DNA from: Deltaproteobacteria bacterium
GTDB lineage: Bacteria; Desulfobacterota; Desulfarculia; Adiutricales; Adiutricaceae
Assembly: GCA_031276865.1 (NCBI GenBank)
Contig: JAISMF010000040.1
Location: forward strand, 29,829 to 93,828
Reading direction: 5' to 3'
DNA length: 64,000 bases
Every line of letters starts with the position of its first letter. The first letter of the stretch is position 1. The translations under genes were made by a program, and so were the position numbers. The notes below the pieces were generated by a model, which had not been told where the DNA came from, searched no databases, and saw only the letters and a program-made list of their open reading frames with translations. This document shows, in pieces, positions 36,426-45,697 of the stretch.

Positions 36426-37727
36426 TCATTCGGAGCTCTCCCCGCTTTCTTCGTAGAACCTAGTCAGAGCCTCGTTGAAAGTCTCTTTGAGAGAATCTCG
36501 ACCGGCCGGTGAAACGTCCAGTTTTTCCATTAGCTTGTCGAAAACCTCCGTCACGGTGTAATCCTTTAAAGGCTTGGTGGCCGCGCTTTCATCGAAGATC
36601 GCCTCGTAGGATCTTATATTGTTGTATTTCAAGACTTCCATCCGGCTACCCTCTAGAAGGGAGTCCAATACGAGTTTCAAATCCCCCACGGGCTCCGGAC
36701 TGTCGTATTGAACGTCGAGCCACGCCCCGGAGTCTCTTTTTTTCAGTCCGTCTAAAGTTTCCCTAATACGATTCAGATCCCCCCTGACCGTGTAAAGCTC
36801 CTGGAAAACAGGAACCTCGATCTCTTTGACAAGCGGCTCCGTTCCGATAAACGTCACGAGGGTCACGCTTTTTTTACCCTTCCCGCCGGAGACCTCGTTG
36901 AAACTCATATGGATGGGCGAGCCGCTGTAGCGCACGCGCTCCGATCCAGCTCTCTGGGGAGCGTGCAGGTGGCCCAGGGCCACGTAGTCGAAAACGGCCG
37001 GGAAGGATGACGGATCCACCCCTGAAAGGGCGCCGGCGTAGTAGAGCTTCCTCTCATCGTCCCCCTCGCTGGTTTTTCCGCCCGCGACGAACAGATGCCC
37101 CATGGCCACCGCGGGTATCTTCCGCCCGTCTTTAAGTCCGGCCGCCAGAACGCCCAGGGTCTCGTAGTGATCCTTCACCCCGGCCGCTATCTTCTGGTCC
37201 CTCTCCTCGATGGATTCCCCTTCGGAGGCCTTCCGGAGCACCCTGTCCTTAAGAAAGGGGGCGGCGGCGACTATGAGGACGAGCTCGCCTTTTTCGTTTT
37301 TCAACCCCACGATCTCTTCTTGGGGATTGTCCGGCGCCTCGGAGACGACATGGACGTCCATCATCCGCAGAAGCTCCCTGGGGGCGCTTAAAAAGGCCTG
37401 GGAGTCGTGGTTTCCCGAGGTTATCACCGCGTGGGAGCAGCGGCTCTTCCTAAGCCTCCCCAAAAAATTATAGTAGAGGGCCTGGGCCTCCACCGGAGGC
37501 GCGGCGCTGTCGAAGACGTCTCCCGCGACCAGAAGGACGTCCGCCCCCTCCTCGTCTATGACTTTCAAGAGCCAGTCCAGAAAGGCGCTTAGCTCCTCGT
37601 GGCGCTTTTTCACCTTCCCGAGCGTCCTGCCCAGATGCCAGTCCGAGGTGTGGAGAACTTTGAGAGGCCGACCGTCCCCCTCCCCTCTTCCGCTATGCCC
37701 GGTTATATCTCCGTTAAAAAGCGCCAT
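36426..37727 (-). CDS. sbcD: Exonuclease subunit SbcD
   Basis: Nuclease subunit of SbcCD with a calcineurin-like metallophosphoesterase fold. The metal-binding motifs are in order: KVLHTSDWHLGRTLG near the N-terminus, LLVAGDVFDSAAPP, ITSGNHDSQAFL, and VALGHLHAPQR. The C-terminal capping domain runs to a helical tail. It precedes sbcC as in the usual sbcDC operon. The start is uncertain: most SbcD proteins begin at KVLHTSDWH, while the frame stays open 32 codons further up; ATG 37727 is used here and a GTG at 37760 is possible. Neither has a strong ribosome site. Confidence 0.92.
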   Translation of the reverse strand: MALFNGDITGHSGRGEGDGRPLKVLHTSDWHLGRTLGKVKKRHEELSAFLDWLLKVIDEEGADVLLVAGDVFDSAAPPVEAQALYYNFLGRLRKSRCSHAVITSGNHDSQAFLSAPRELLRMMDVHVVSEAPDNPQEEIVGLKNEKGELVLIVAAAPFLKDRVLRKASEGESIEERDQKIAAGVKDHYETLGVLAAGLKDGRKIPAVAMGHLFVAGGKTSEGDDERKLYYAGALSGVDPSSFPAVFDYVALGHLHAPQRAGSERVRYSGSPIHMSFNEVSGGKGKKSVTLVTFIGTEPLVKEIEVPVFQELYTVRGDLNRIRETLDGLKKRDSGAWLDVQYDSPEPVGDLKLVLDSLLEGSRMEVLKYNNIRSYEAIFDESAATKPLKDYTVTEVFDKLMEKLDVSPAGRDSLKETFNEALTRFYEESGESSE

Positions 37728-38430
37728 CGAGCGTGCCCCGTTGGTTATATCAAAGTCCACATGAAAGCAAACATTTTATCTCAAAAACTGCTCATTCATC
37801 AAGCATTTGTAGCGAGAAAAAAGCAAAATTTATCTTGACATTTTAGCTAAATTGGTGTAGTTTTATACAGAACTAAGTTACTTACTTTAGTTTTAGATTT
37901 GCTGGAGTCAAGAAAAAGGCTAAGTCTTAATATATACACTAATAAAAAATTAAATTAGTCAAATGTATATTTATATATTTAATATAAATAGTATTAATTA
38001 TATATATATTATTATATAATATAAAGTAATAATAAAATTCAAATTTTAATAAAATATAATAATATGTATTCTTAAATATAAATAAACTATATATAATAAA
38101 ATAAATTATAAAATAAATTTTAATAATATAAATATAATAATAATTTTGATAGTTTTTAATTATTTTATTTTTTATCTATATTTATTCTAAAAAATTATAA
38201 TAAATCTCTTTTTTGTGCATATGTAAAAAATCTATCATCAATTGTTGAACAGAGAAATCATACTATATATGGACTATTACTGCTGATTATTCAAAACATA
38301 AAGTACCTGATTTCAGAAATCAAATATAGTTAGGATTTTTGTAGTCGCATACTTTTTAAACCATTTTTAAAGAATAATCTTACAGGCAGCCCCCTTGAAT
38401 TTGACTTTTAATAACATAATGTGAGGAATA
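37728..38430. other. Extremely AT-rich intergenic region
   Basis: No gene. Between about 37930 and 38200 the sequence is almost pure A/T, mostly TATAAT-like and ATATAT-like runs. Promoters for sbcD (leftward) and for the 38431 gene (rightward) must lie here but cannot be singled out. Confidence 0.55.
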
Positions 38431-40422
38431 ATGACCCTAAAAAAACTCCCGGCTGCTGATCTGACTTTCGCCGATATAATCAGTCAGAACCTTTTATACG
38501 CCGACAAAACCAAATATATATATGACCTGCTCCAGGGACCAAAGAAAGACTATTTTCTATCCAGACCACGCCGTTTCGGGAAAACTCTTCTGCTCTACAC
38601 CATGAATGAACTTTTCAATGGTAAACGCGAGTTATTCCAAGGACTCTGGATTGATGGATCGGATTACGATTTCCAAATGTTCCCAGTTATCTTTCTGACC
38701 CTCTCTTTAGAGGCTGATAGTCCTGAAATCCTTAAAAGAAATATTCTAGTCTCACTCAAAGATATTGCCCTTGATTATAAACTTAAGATTGATGATGACA
38801 CACCCGGAATGTATTTCAGAAATCTTATCAGGGCCATTAGTAAAAAATCAAAAAACAAAGTCGTGGTACTTATTGACGAGTATGACACCCCGGTGACTAG
38901 TAACATGGAAAATCTGGTAGTCGCCAAGGCTAACGCTAAAATTCTACACCAATTCTTCGCCACCCTTAAAGATGTTAATGTACTACCTCTTATACGCTTC
39001 TCCTTTGTCACCGGAATAACAAGATACGCCCTAACCTCCATGGACTCTGGTGCTAACCATCTCACTGACATCTCTCTGAATCCCCAATATTCCGGCATAT
39101 GCGGCTTCACCTTGGAAGATTTTGAGTTACTTTTTTCCGACAGACTGGAAATGACCCTGACAAGTCTCAAAAATTCCTTTAAGATGAAACCCACAGATAC
39201 CCGGGAAGATTTAAGAGACAAAATTTTTCGTTGGTATGACGGCTACAACTGGGGAGGGCAAAGCAGAGTTCTCAATCCTTATTCTATACTTAATTTTTTT
39301 AATGAAAATTCGTTTAACAACTACTGGATCCAAAGTGGACAGCCCAACCATCTTACCGCAATGATACAGGACAAACCTGAAGATTTTTTCGAGCCAAAAC
39401 TCAGATCATATCTCTCTGCTGAATTACATAAATCAGAACTTAACCATCTATCCGCCGTTCCGGTCCTCTTCCATAGCGGATATCTGACTGTGGATAAAAT
39501 TATTAGCGTTGAGATAGAATCCCTAGATACCAAAGAAACAGAAATGGTTGACTCTTATACTTTTAGACTCCCCAATCTTGAAGTATCATCCTCATACCTT
39601 AATGTTTGTTTTTCATCTTATTTTAACCGAATAGATGTAAAAGATTTTAAAAACAAAGGTGCAGAGTTAAAAAATGCCATACTTTCCAGAGACGCAAAGA
39701 CGGTCAGCGATATTTTTAGTAATTTATTTTCAACCTTAACATATTACCAAAGACCGTCCAGTGAAATGGAATTTCACACTGCAGTCCAATTAATCCTTAT
39801 TACAATGGGTTTCAAAGTTCGAAGCGAACTCGCAGGCACAATTGGACGCATGGATTTGTGTCTTGAGTTTGACTCACAAATATTTGTAATAATTGAATTA
39901 AAATACTCTCCAAATAAAACAAAAATATCTCCTGAAAAAGAAAATGAAATTCTTGCCTCACTTGCTATGCATCTACTTCCGATTGAATTTGTAGATACGA
40001 TTCTAGCCGAGGTGGCGATTAAGACATTTAATAATCATGAAATCTATCATATTGTGTCTGAGAACAGAGAAAATATAAATAATGAAACAGATAAAAACAA
40101 ATATCTCGCCATAGCCGCTTTGAAATCAAACCATAAAAACGACATAAATATCGCCCTTGCTGAGGCTGCTAAAAAAAATCTGCCTCGCAATGAAATTAAA
40201 AAAGTAATATTTGAGAATACTCCGAAATCTAATCTTACTTGTGAGCAAATTGACGACATTTTAACAGAAGCTTCTCAAAAAGCCTTAAATGACATAATCC
40301 AAAAAGATTACCATGGGCCATTAAAAGTTTGGGCGAAAGAATTTATAGATATGGGGCTTTCAATATATGGATTTGGATCAAATGTTAAGGCTATTTTTGG
40401 TCCAAAATTACCTAACCATTAA
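38431..40422 (+). CDS. AAA-ATPase/PD-(D/E)XK nuclease family protein
   Basis: Belongs to the family of AAA-ATPase-like (PF09820) plus C-terminal PD-(D/E)XK nuclease (PF08011) proteins, abundant in gut bacteria and of unknown role, possibly mobile or defence-related. Seen: LLYADKTKYIYDLL, Walker-A-like SRPRRFGKTLLL near 44-55, Walker B VVLIDEYDTPV near 147-157, and FRWYDGYNWGG. The nuclease motif GRMDLCLEF and VIIELKYS lies near 470-490. Between the nuclease core and the family-typical end KVWAKEFIDMGLSIYGF are about 140 extra helical residues with repeat-like units (ILAEVAIKTFNNHEI; IALAEAAKKNLPRNEI; ILTEASQKALND). GAGGA precedes the ATG. The gene is AT-rich and isolated. Confidence 0.85.
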   Translation: MTLKKLPAADLTFADIISQNLLYADKTKYIYDLLQGPKKDYFLSRPRRFGKTLLLYTMNELFNGKRELFQGLWIDGSDYDFQMFPVIFLTLSLEADSPEILKRNILVSLKDIALDYKLKIDDDTPGMYFRNLIRAISKKSKNKVVVLIDEYDTPVTSNMENLVVAKANAKILHQFFATLKDVNVLPLIRFSFVTGITRYALTSMDSGANHLTDISLNPQYSGICGFTLEDFELLFSDRLEMTLTSLKNSFKMKPTDTREDLRDKIFRWYDGYNWGGQSRVLNPYSILNFFNENSFNNYWIQSGQPNHLTAMIQDKPEDFFEPKLRSYLSAELHKSELNHLSAVPVLFHSGYLTVDKIISVEIESLDTKETEMVDSYTFRLPNLEVSSSYLNVCFSSYFNRIDVKDFKNKGAELKNAILSRDAKTVSDIFSNLFSTLTYYQRPSSEMEFHTAVQLILITMGFKVRSELAGTIGRMDLCLEFDSQIFVIIELKYSPNKTKISPEKENEILASLAMHLLPIEFVDTILAEVAIKTFNNHEIYHIVSENRENINNETDKNKYLAIAALKSNHKNDINIALAEAAKKNLPRNEIKKVIFENTPKSNLTCEQIDDILTEASQKALNDIIQKDYHGPLKVWAKEFIDMGLSIYGFGSNVKAIFGPKLPNH

Positions 40423-40555
40423 ACCTTTAATATTCACAATTCACTAGCACACAGTCAGGACGTTAAAAAATCTGTTTTGTTTCATAATATAGTCAAAATT
40501 CTAAAATTAAATAATTTTACTGTACTTGTCGAAAAATAATCTGATATATTAAACT

Positions 40556-40596
40556 ATTACTCAGGTTGATAAATACTATAAACAACTAAGAAAAAT
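40556..40596. repeat. Degenerate left end of the 90-bp element
   Basis: ATTACTCAGGTTGATAAATA followed by AAACAACTAAG aligns with the first ~40 bases of the element (ATTACTCCGGCGGATAAATA, AAACAGCCAAG). The rest is lost. Confidence 0.55.
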
Positions 40597-40794
40597 GTGG
40601 GAACGCCGACCGCTAGATTTATAATTATTATACGCCATAATAATAAATTACACTCAGAACCACAAGATGCTGATAAGGATAAATTTGAAAGGAAGATAGC
40701 TAAAATCCTTTGTAGCTTACCAGAAAACTAGCTGTTAATCAAAAGTATTTTTCAAAATAAAGATGAGAATACAAAAAATCACAGCTGTTTCAAT

Positions 40795-40884
40795 ATTACT
40801 CCGGCGGATACATATTAGAAACAGCCAAGGATGAGGCCAGGTACATTGACCGACATTATTCTAACTTTTATCCGCCATGGTAAT
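40795..40884. mobile_element. 90-bp palindrome-ended repeat, copy 2
   Basis: Full-length copy with the same 90-bp length as 9442-9531 and only about five differences. The left end ATTACTCCGGCGGATACA pairs with the right end TTTATCCGCCATGGTAAT. The near identity over 31 kb of distance supports recent dispersal. Confidence 0.75.
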
Positions 40885-41230
40885 ATTTTAAAACAATATA
40901 CTTATGGACTGTAAGCTATCATTATTTATCCCATATTTTGTATGTTATCTCTAATCAATTCTCTTAGACAAACTTTTTCCACTTACATCATTAACCACAT
41001 TCAATTCGAATTAAATTGAAGCCACAAAATTTAACATAATTTGAGTATTTTAATCACAAAATATTTTTTCATATATTTATTCATCTACTGTAGTAACAGT
41101 TTAGATGAAAATTTATTTGATGGTATTTTAGATGGCTCTATACACATAAAAATACTAAAAAATTTTCATTCACATATTGGCAGATCGCTTTCTATATTCC
41201 CATGAATATTTAATGTGATTTTTTTTGGGA

Positions 41231-41270
41231 ACGCAGCAGGATAAACCTAGAAACAGCCGTAAGGAAGAAA
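41231..41270. repeat. Possible degenerate copy of the 90-bp element
   Basis: GCAGGATAAACCTAGAAACA and the following GCCGTAAGGA align with GCGGATAAATATTAGAAACA and GCCAAGGATGA of the element, with the first bases missing. Confidence 0.4.
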
Positions 41271-42100
41271 CATCCATTATTAAGATGCGACCAGCATACC
41301 ACACCCGGGTCTAGCACCTTCGTCCGTGAAGAATGCCTTAAAACATGGATAGGTGGGATGGATGAACGGCAATTAGAAAGACGAAAGTCAGCTAATTGTG
41401 GACGCCCACGCTTCTCATCTAGCTGACAGCGGCGTTCGATCTTCGTTTTGTCGCACCTTACTGGGTCTTGCGGTATCGAAGAACTTGGTATGTAATACGG
41501 ACTAGGTGGACGATAGATGAAATTTATTCGCTCTTCCCCGGGATATAGAACCTAGGAACCAAGGTGAAAACGGTAGCCAAATCTCCGTATATACGAAGCA
41601 AAGAAACTGAATGATACCTCATAGGGCATATGAAGCGCTCGAACAAAGGCCACCTTCGGGTTTGAGGAGAATGTGAGCGAAGGTTGTCGTTTAGGAGAAT
41701 AATCCTCCTTGAAACTTAAAACACTGTCCGCACTCCGCGCCGGATACTCCTTCTGGGAGGAAAGTCGCATGGGCGCGAATTGGCGGGGAAGACAAAAAAT
41801 AAGGCGCGGACGCTGTTTCTATGATAAGCTTCTCCGATGCCGAACCCCTTCGCTTTTGAAAAGCGCTTAAGGCGCGGAAAAGGGCTTGACGTTTTCCAAA
41901 AAGCGCTCCTCCCCCCGCCCTGAAGCCGGCGTCCGGCAGTCTTCCGGAGGGGCGCCGGAAGCGTCGATTACGCCCGCCGGAATCCAATCACGCGGGGACC
42001 GATTGGGCGTTCCCCGCCGCGGCGAGAATCTGAAAAACAACCGCCCATGAACAAACGAGCCTATCCCGCGGCGAGAAAAACGCCCCAGGCTCTTTTCATG

Positions 42101-42129
42101 AAAAAAAGCCCTCCCGGGGCAGGGAGGGC
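42101..42129 (-). terminator. Rho-independent terminator of the 42195 gene
   Basis: On the reverse strand GCCCTCCC (from 42129) pairs with GGGAGGGC around a 6-base loop and is followed by seven Ts (plus-strand A7 at 42101-42107). It lies 66 bp past the stop codon. Confidence 0.85.
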
Positions 42130-42194
42130 TCGACTGGCGGGCGCGGTTGGTTAAAACCGCGTCCGAATTCGCGTGAACTTATAGAGGACGCGTC

Positions 42195-42476
42195 TTACTC
42201 GACTCCGAATTTCACCCCGCTCACGAAATCGCTTTTGAGCTTTCCGGGGCTGTGGAATTCGACGTTCAAGCCCAGGCATTTGTCCGCGAACTTGCACCAC
42301 TTGGCGCAGCCCTCGTTGAGTTTGGGGTTGGGAAAGACGTGGCCGCAGCCCTGGCAGCGCCTCCTGGCGTCGTCTTTGAAAAACTCCACCTTATCCCCGC
42401 AGGCGGGGCAGGTGATCTCGAAGATGTCTCCTGGCTTCCAAAATTGCGTGTTCTGTCCGGGGCACATGGTGGGCAT
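42195..42476 (-). CDS. Zinc-ribbon protein with a cysteine-rich C-terminus
   Basis: 93 residues with AAGGAG seven bases before the ATG. The first knuckle CPACGDKVEFF near 23-33 and the second CQGCGHVFPNP near 41-51 form a zinc ribbon. The third cysteine cluster, CAKWCKFADKCLG near 58-70, could bind another metal, and an N-terminal CPGQNT adds one more cysteine. The function is unknown. The ribbon is similar to the protein encoded at 12618-12815 (CPACGKELEFF), but the C-terminal cluster is extra. It neighbours the cobalt-type region, though a role in metal handling is only a guess. Confidence 0.7.
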   Translation of the reverse strand: MPTMCPGQNTQFWKPGDIFEITCPACGDKVEFFKDDARRRCQGCGHVFPNPKLNEGCAKWCKFADKCLGLNVEFHSPGKLKSDFVSGVKFGVE

Positions 42477-42880
42477 GGCGCGTCTCCTTGGTTGGGGGCG
42501 GCGGGAAATCCCGCTCTGAAACCCATTCTATCCGTAAATATGATCACTTCCTTCACATAGATCAAGCCCCGGCGGCTTGAAAGGCCATTTTTCCGGCTAA
42601 AGCGCTGATTTTGCGGGATATTTTTTCCTTCCGCTTTCCCCGAAAAAAATTATCCCGAAAAAATCGATGAGGCGTTCGCTCCGCCGCGCGAAAGCCCTCG
42701 AAGGCTTTGGGGAAGAAAAAACGCCCCCGAGGATTTACGGGGATCCGGAGATCCCCCATCCTCCGGGGCGTCTTTGGCGGGCGCCATGGTGAAAAAAGAG
42801 AGACGAGTCCGTTCCGGCGCCAAACGGACGCTTGGACGCAAATCCCCCGCGGGGCCCGAGGGGGCCCTGCGGGGCGGCGC
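42477..42880. other. Spacer with a large terminator hairpin
   Basis: No gene. The segment 42721-42771 folds into nested stems: outer ACGCCCC with GGGGCGT and GAGGAT with ATCCTC, inner GGGGATC with GATCCCC. Six As at 42716-42721 give a T-run on the reverse strand, so it terminates the DUF4198 gene to its right. Confidence 0.6.
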
Positions 42881-43669
42881 CTACTTCACGAAAAAGTGCA
42901 GGGAGGTGCCGTAGGCGGTCTTGTCGCAGACGACGTTCGGCTCTTTGAAAGGCTGATCCAGGGTGGCGGCGAGGATCCACTCGCCCGGGGCCAGGGGCAC
43001 GAAGGTGATCTCGCCCTTGGGAGACGAGACGCTGGAATAGGCCTTGGCCTCGGGTGAGCCGACGGTCTTGTCGAAGCCCGCCGGCCGGCCCTCCACCTTC
43101 ACGCCCGGGGCGGGCTTGCCGTCGAGGTAGACGACGAGGGCGAGCTTTTCGCCGGTTTTAAGGTTGTCGGGATTGCTTTTCGGAACCAGCTCCAGGGGCA
43201 GGCCCACGGGCTTGGAAACGATGGCCGCGTCAGTGGGGGCGCCCACGTTTATTATCCCCTTGGCGCTTTCGATGAAGTAGCCGCAGCTGGTGGCCCCCGG
43301 GGCCTCGTTTTTAGGCTTCATGACCCAGCCGTCCGGAGTCTGGCTCCAGTAGATGGGTTTCACGTCGGACACGAAGACGTAGCTTCCGGCCTCCACCGGA
43401 TCGTTGGTGGTCCACTTGTAGTTGTCGACGGAGTCCCGGGTGATGGGGACGTCCCCTTTGGGACCCGCGAGCCTCACCTGGAAGAAGGGGAGCTCCTCCG
43501 CGGGTATGGCCTCGAAGGAGGGGAAGTCGTGTCCGTAGCCCAAAGAGAGCTTGAGGGGCTCGCCGGGGGTCGGATTGTCGGCGGAGGTCCACATGTCGTG
43601 GGCCGTAAGGCTCTGGGCGCCGAAAAGAAGGGAAAAGGCTAAAAACGCGGAAAAAAAGTTCTTCTTCAT
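42881..43669 (-). CDS. DUF4198 domain-containing periplasmic protein
   Basis: DUF4198 proteins are exported and often accompany nickel or cobalt uptake genes. A signal peptide is clear: MKKNFFSAFLAFSLLFG with a cleavage site after QSLTA, leaving the mature start HDMW, whose histidine could bind metal. The body is beta-rich with EPLKLSLGYGHDFP and a C-terminal Ig-like part (GKPAPGVKVEGRP, PLAPGEWILAATL). The frame is open far upstream, but the ATG at 43669 has GGAGA four bases before it and opens the signal peptide, so it is the true start (262 residues). Its position near CbiK and FecCD genes supports a cobalt or corrinoid role. Confidence 0.82.
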   Translation of the reverse strand: MKKNFFSAFLAFSLLFGAQSLTAHDMWTSADNPTPGEPLKLSLGYGHDFPSFEAIPAEELPFFQVRLAGPKGDVPITRDSVDNYKWTTNDPVEAGSYVFVSDVKPIYWSQTPDGWVMKPKNEAPGATSCGYFIESAKGIINVGAPTDAAIVSKPVGLPLELVPKSNPDNLKTGEKLALVVYLDGKPAPGVKVEGRPAGFDKTVGSPEAKAYSSVSSPKGEITFVPLAPGEWILAATLDQPFKEPNVVCDKTAYGTSLHFFVK

Positions 43670-44448
43670 ATAATCTCCATAAAAGATCGCCCCCCCCCGC
43701 CCGCGGGCGGGTTTAAAACGGGGGGACTGGTTGACGGCCGGAAACACTCCGGCCCCGTTCCGCCGTCCTCCCGCGGCGCCACGTCCGGGCGCCGCGGGAG
43801 CCAAGGCGGATGAAGCGCGGTTTACGCGGAAGGAAGGCCCCAAGCGGGCTGAAAAGCCCGTTTTCCGGCTGAAAAAAGCCCCTTGGCGGCTAAAAAAGGC
43901 GGTACGCCCGAATTCGAAGTCCCTGGCCGAAAAGACGGGGCTCGCCCGGGAAACGGAGAGCGAGAGGCGTCCCCGACCGGCGGGAGGGAGCCTCCCGGGC
44001 GGATAAGGAACCCTTAACGGGGAAAAAACGATCCGTCCGCGCCGGAATTTTTCCCAGCCCCCCCCGAGGCCGCGGCGGCGGACGATCCTTGGGGGCCGCG
44101 CGCGAAAAAAAAAGGCCCGACTCTATAAAAATAGAATCGGACCTTCATGATCGCGGCGTTGGAAAATTTTACGGCTCCGCCTAAGCCGGAGATCTTAAGG
44201 GCGCCTTCGTGGCGGACCCGTATATTAGCGTGGGATGTTTTCGTTCGCGGAAACGGAAGCAATGTAACATAAAAACGGCCGCGGGGCGAGGGAAAAATTT
44301 TAAGCTTCCCGACGGGTATCGGGGGGCGGCGCGGAAAAACCCGGGGGGAAAACGCTAAATCAGCCACAAAGGGCCGGCGGCCGGGGACGTCTTTCCGCGT
44401 CTAACGTCCCGGGCCAAACGGGGCTCCATTTCCGGGCTTGAAACCATG
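43670..44448. other. Intergenic region between divergent genes
   Basis: No protein gene is supported; open frames here are GC artefacts. It contains the DUF4198 upstream region and a candidate reverse-strand small RNA with its terminator at 44105-44143. Confidence 0.45.
44105..44250 (-). ncRNA. Candidate small RNA with intrinsic terminator
   Basis: A textbook terminator on the reverse strand, GGTCCGATTCTAT paired with ATAGAGTCGGGCC (two G-U pairs, AU-rich loop) followed by nine Ts (plus-strand A9 at 44105-44113), has no reverse-strand gene behind it. The ~100 bases upstream contain a further stem, CTCCG with CGGAG in CTCCGGCTTAGGCGGAG. The 5' end is unknown; a TAATAT near 44225 could be its -10. 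Confidence 0.35.
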
Positions 44449-44532
44449 GGCTTCCGGAGGGTTTTTCGGGGCTTCCGGAGGGACTTTCGGGGCTTCCGGA
44501 GGGTTTCCCGGGGCTTCCGGAGGGACTTTCGG
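44449..44532. repeat. Four tandem 21-bp repeats
   Basis: Units begin GGCTTCCGGAGGG at 44449, 44470, 44491 and 44512, alternating between a T-rich and an ACTTTC version. Although 21 bp keeps frame, a promoter lies downstream of them and before the gene start, so they are probably untranslated. Confidence 0.8.
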
Positions 44533-44552
44533 GGGAGCTTTTCCGCTTCCGA

Positions 44553-44581
44553 TTGTCCCCGAGGCTGATCGCGCCTATAAT
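44553..44581 (+). promoter_or_regulatory. Promoter of the DUF808 gene
   Basis: TTGTCC at 44553-44558 and TATAAT at 44576-44581 with a 17-bp spacer. The transcript should begin near 44588, 36 bases before the ATG at 44624. Confidence 0.7.
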
Positions 44582-44623
44582 TCGGAAAAACTGTTTTTCC
44601 GCGAAAGCCTAAAAGGAGCGACC

Positions 44624-45697
44624 ATGGCCGGCTTCACCCTGCTCACCCTCCTGGACGACATCGCCTCCATCCTGGACGACGTCGCCCTCATGACCAAAAC
44701 CGCGGCGGGGAAGACCGTGGGCCTGGTGGGGGACGATCTGGCCCTCACCACGGAGCAGCTCTCCGGGTTCAAGGCGGCCAGGGAGATCCCCGTGGTCGTC
44801 GCCGTGGCCAAGGGCTCCATGGTGAACAAGCTCATCTTGATACCTGCGGCCATCCTTTTAAGCTCCTTTCTTCCGGAACTCCTGGATCCACTGTTAATGG
44901 TCGGCGGCTCCTGGCTCTGCCTGGAGGGCGCCGAAAAGGCGCTTGAGAGGCTGGAACGGCTCCTCGAACGGAAGAGGGAGGGAAAAGAGGGGGGAAAAAG
45001 CCGGGAGGGGGGAAGAACGGAAGGCGCGGACCTGGAGAAAGCCCCGGACGCCCCGGATCCAAAGGAGGGAGGCGGGGGCGCCCCGGACGAAAGGGAGGCC
45101 CCAGCGGAAACCCCGGCCGCGGACGATCCCCTGGAGCGGGAGAAAAGGGAGAGGCTGAAAATAAGGGGGGCCGTGCGCACGGACTTCGTCCTTTCGGCCG
45201 AGATCATCACCATCGCCCTGGGAACCATCCCGGCGAGCGCGAGCTTCCCGAGCCGGACCGGCGCTTTAATCCTCGTGGGCGTCGTCATGACGGTGGGCGT
45301 CTACGGAGTCGTGGCGGGGATAGTGAAGCTGGACGATTTGGGCTTCCTGCTTTTGCGGAAACCAGACAGGGGGCCCCTGCGGAACGCGGCCGGCAAGATC
45401 TTGGTGAAGGCCGCCCCGCCGATCATGAAGCTCCTCGCGGTGGCCGGCGCCGTGGCCATGTTCCTGGTGGGGGGCGGCATAATCCTCCACAAGCTCCCCT
45501 TCTTCCATTCGGAAATCTTCCTCTCGTTCCTCGCCCGCCTGAAAGACGGCGTCCCCTTTTCCGACTCCCGGATCCTCGAATATCTGGGAACGATCTTTTT
45601 CGGCCTTATCCTAGGGCTCATCGTTTCGGGCCTCCTCGCCCTGGCCGGAAGGCTTTTGGCGTTTTTCCGCGGACGAAAAAAACTCCCGGTTTCTTGA
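44624..45697 (+). CDS. DUF808 family inner-membrane protein
   Basis: The N-terminus MAGFTLLTLLDDIASILDD with ALMTKTAAGKTVGLVGDDLA is diagnostic of the DUF808 (YedI-like) family, integral membrane proteins of unknown function. Hydrophobic segments follow near 75-100, 185-235, 265-290 and 315-345. A charged loop of ~65 residues (EKRERLKIRGA preceded by Gly/Glu/Pro-rich sequence) sits in the middle and is longer than in typical members. AAGGAG is five bases before ATG 44624, so the longer open frame through the 21-bp repeats is not used. 357 residues. Confidence 0.85.
   Translation: MAGFTLLTLLDDIASILDDVALMTKTAAGKTVGLVGDDLALTTEQLSGFKAAREIPVVVAVAKGSMVNKLILIPAAILLSSFLPELLDPLLMVGGSWLCLEGAEKALERLERLLERKREGKEGGKSREGGRTEGADLEKAPDAPDPKEGGGGAPDEREAPAETPAADDPLEREKRERLKIRGAVRTDFVLSAEIITIALGTIPASASFPSRTGALILVGVVMTVGVYGVVAGIVKLDDLGFLLLRKPDRGPLRNAAGKILVKAAPPIMKLLAVAGAVAMFLVGGGIILHKLPFFHSEIFLSFLARLKDGVPFSDSRILEYLGTIFFGLILGLIVSGLLALAGRLLAFFRGRKKLPVS

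Larger units (their letters stand above)
40423..42100. other. Repeat-bearing, gene-free region
   Basis: No gene is supported. It holds one intact and two degenerate copies of the 90-bp element. From about 41275 to 41530 the DNA is non-coding but less AT-rich and looks structured; GATGCGACCAGCAT resembles the 5' end of group II introns (GUGCG type), and GAACCTAGGAACCAAGGTGA could belong to the same RNA. That identification is weak. GC-rich DNA resumes near 41750. Confidence 0.4.

Noticed and set aside
44014..44367. 117-codon reverse frame in the 43.7-44.4 kb gap
   Set aside because: It crosses the intrinsic terminator at 44105-44143 and has no ribosome site; an RNA is more likely.
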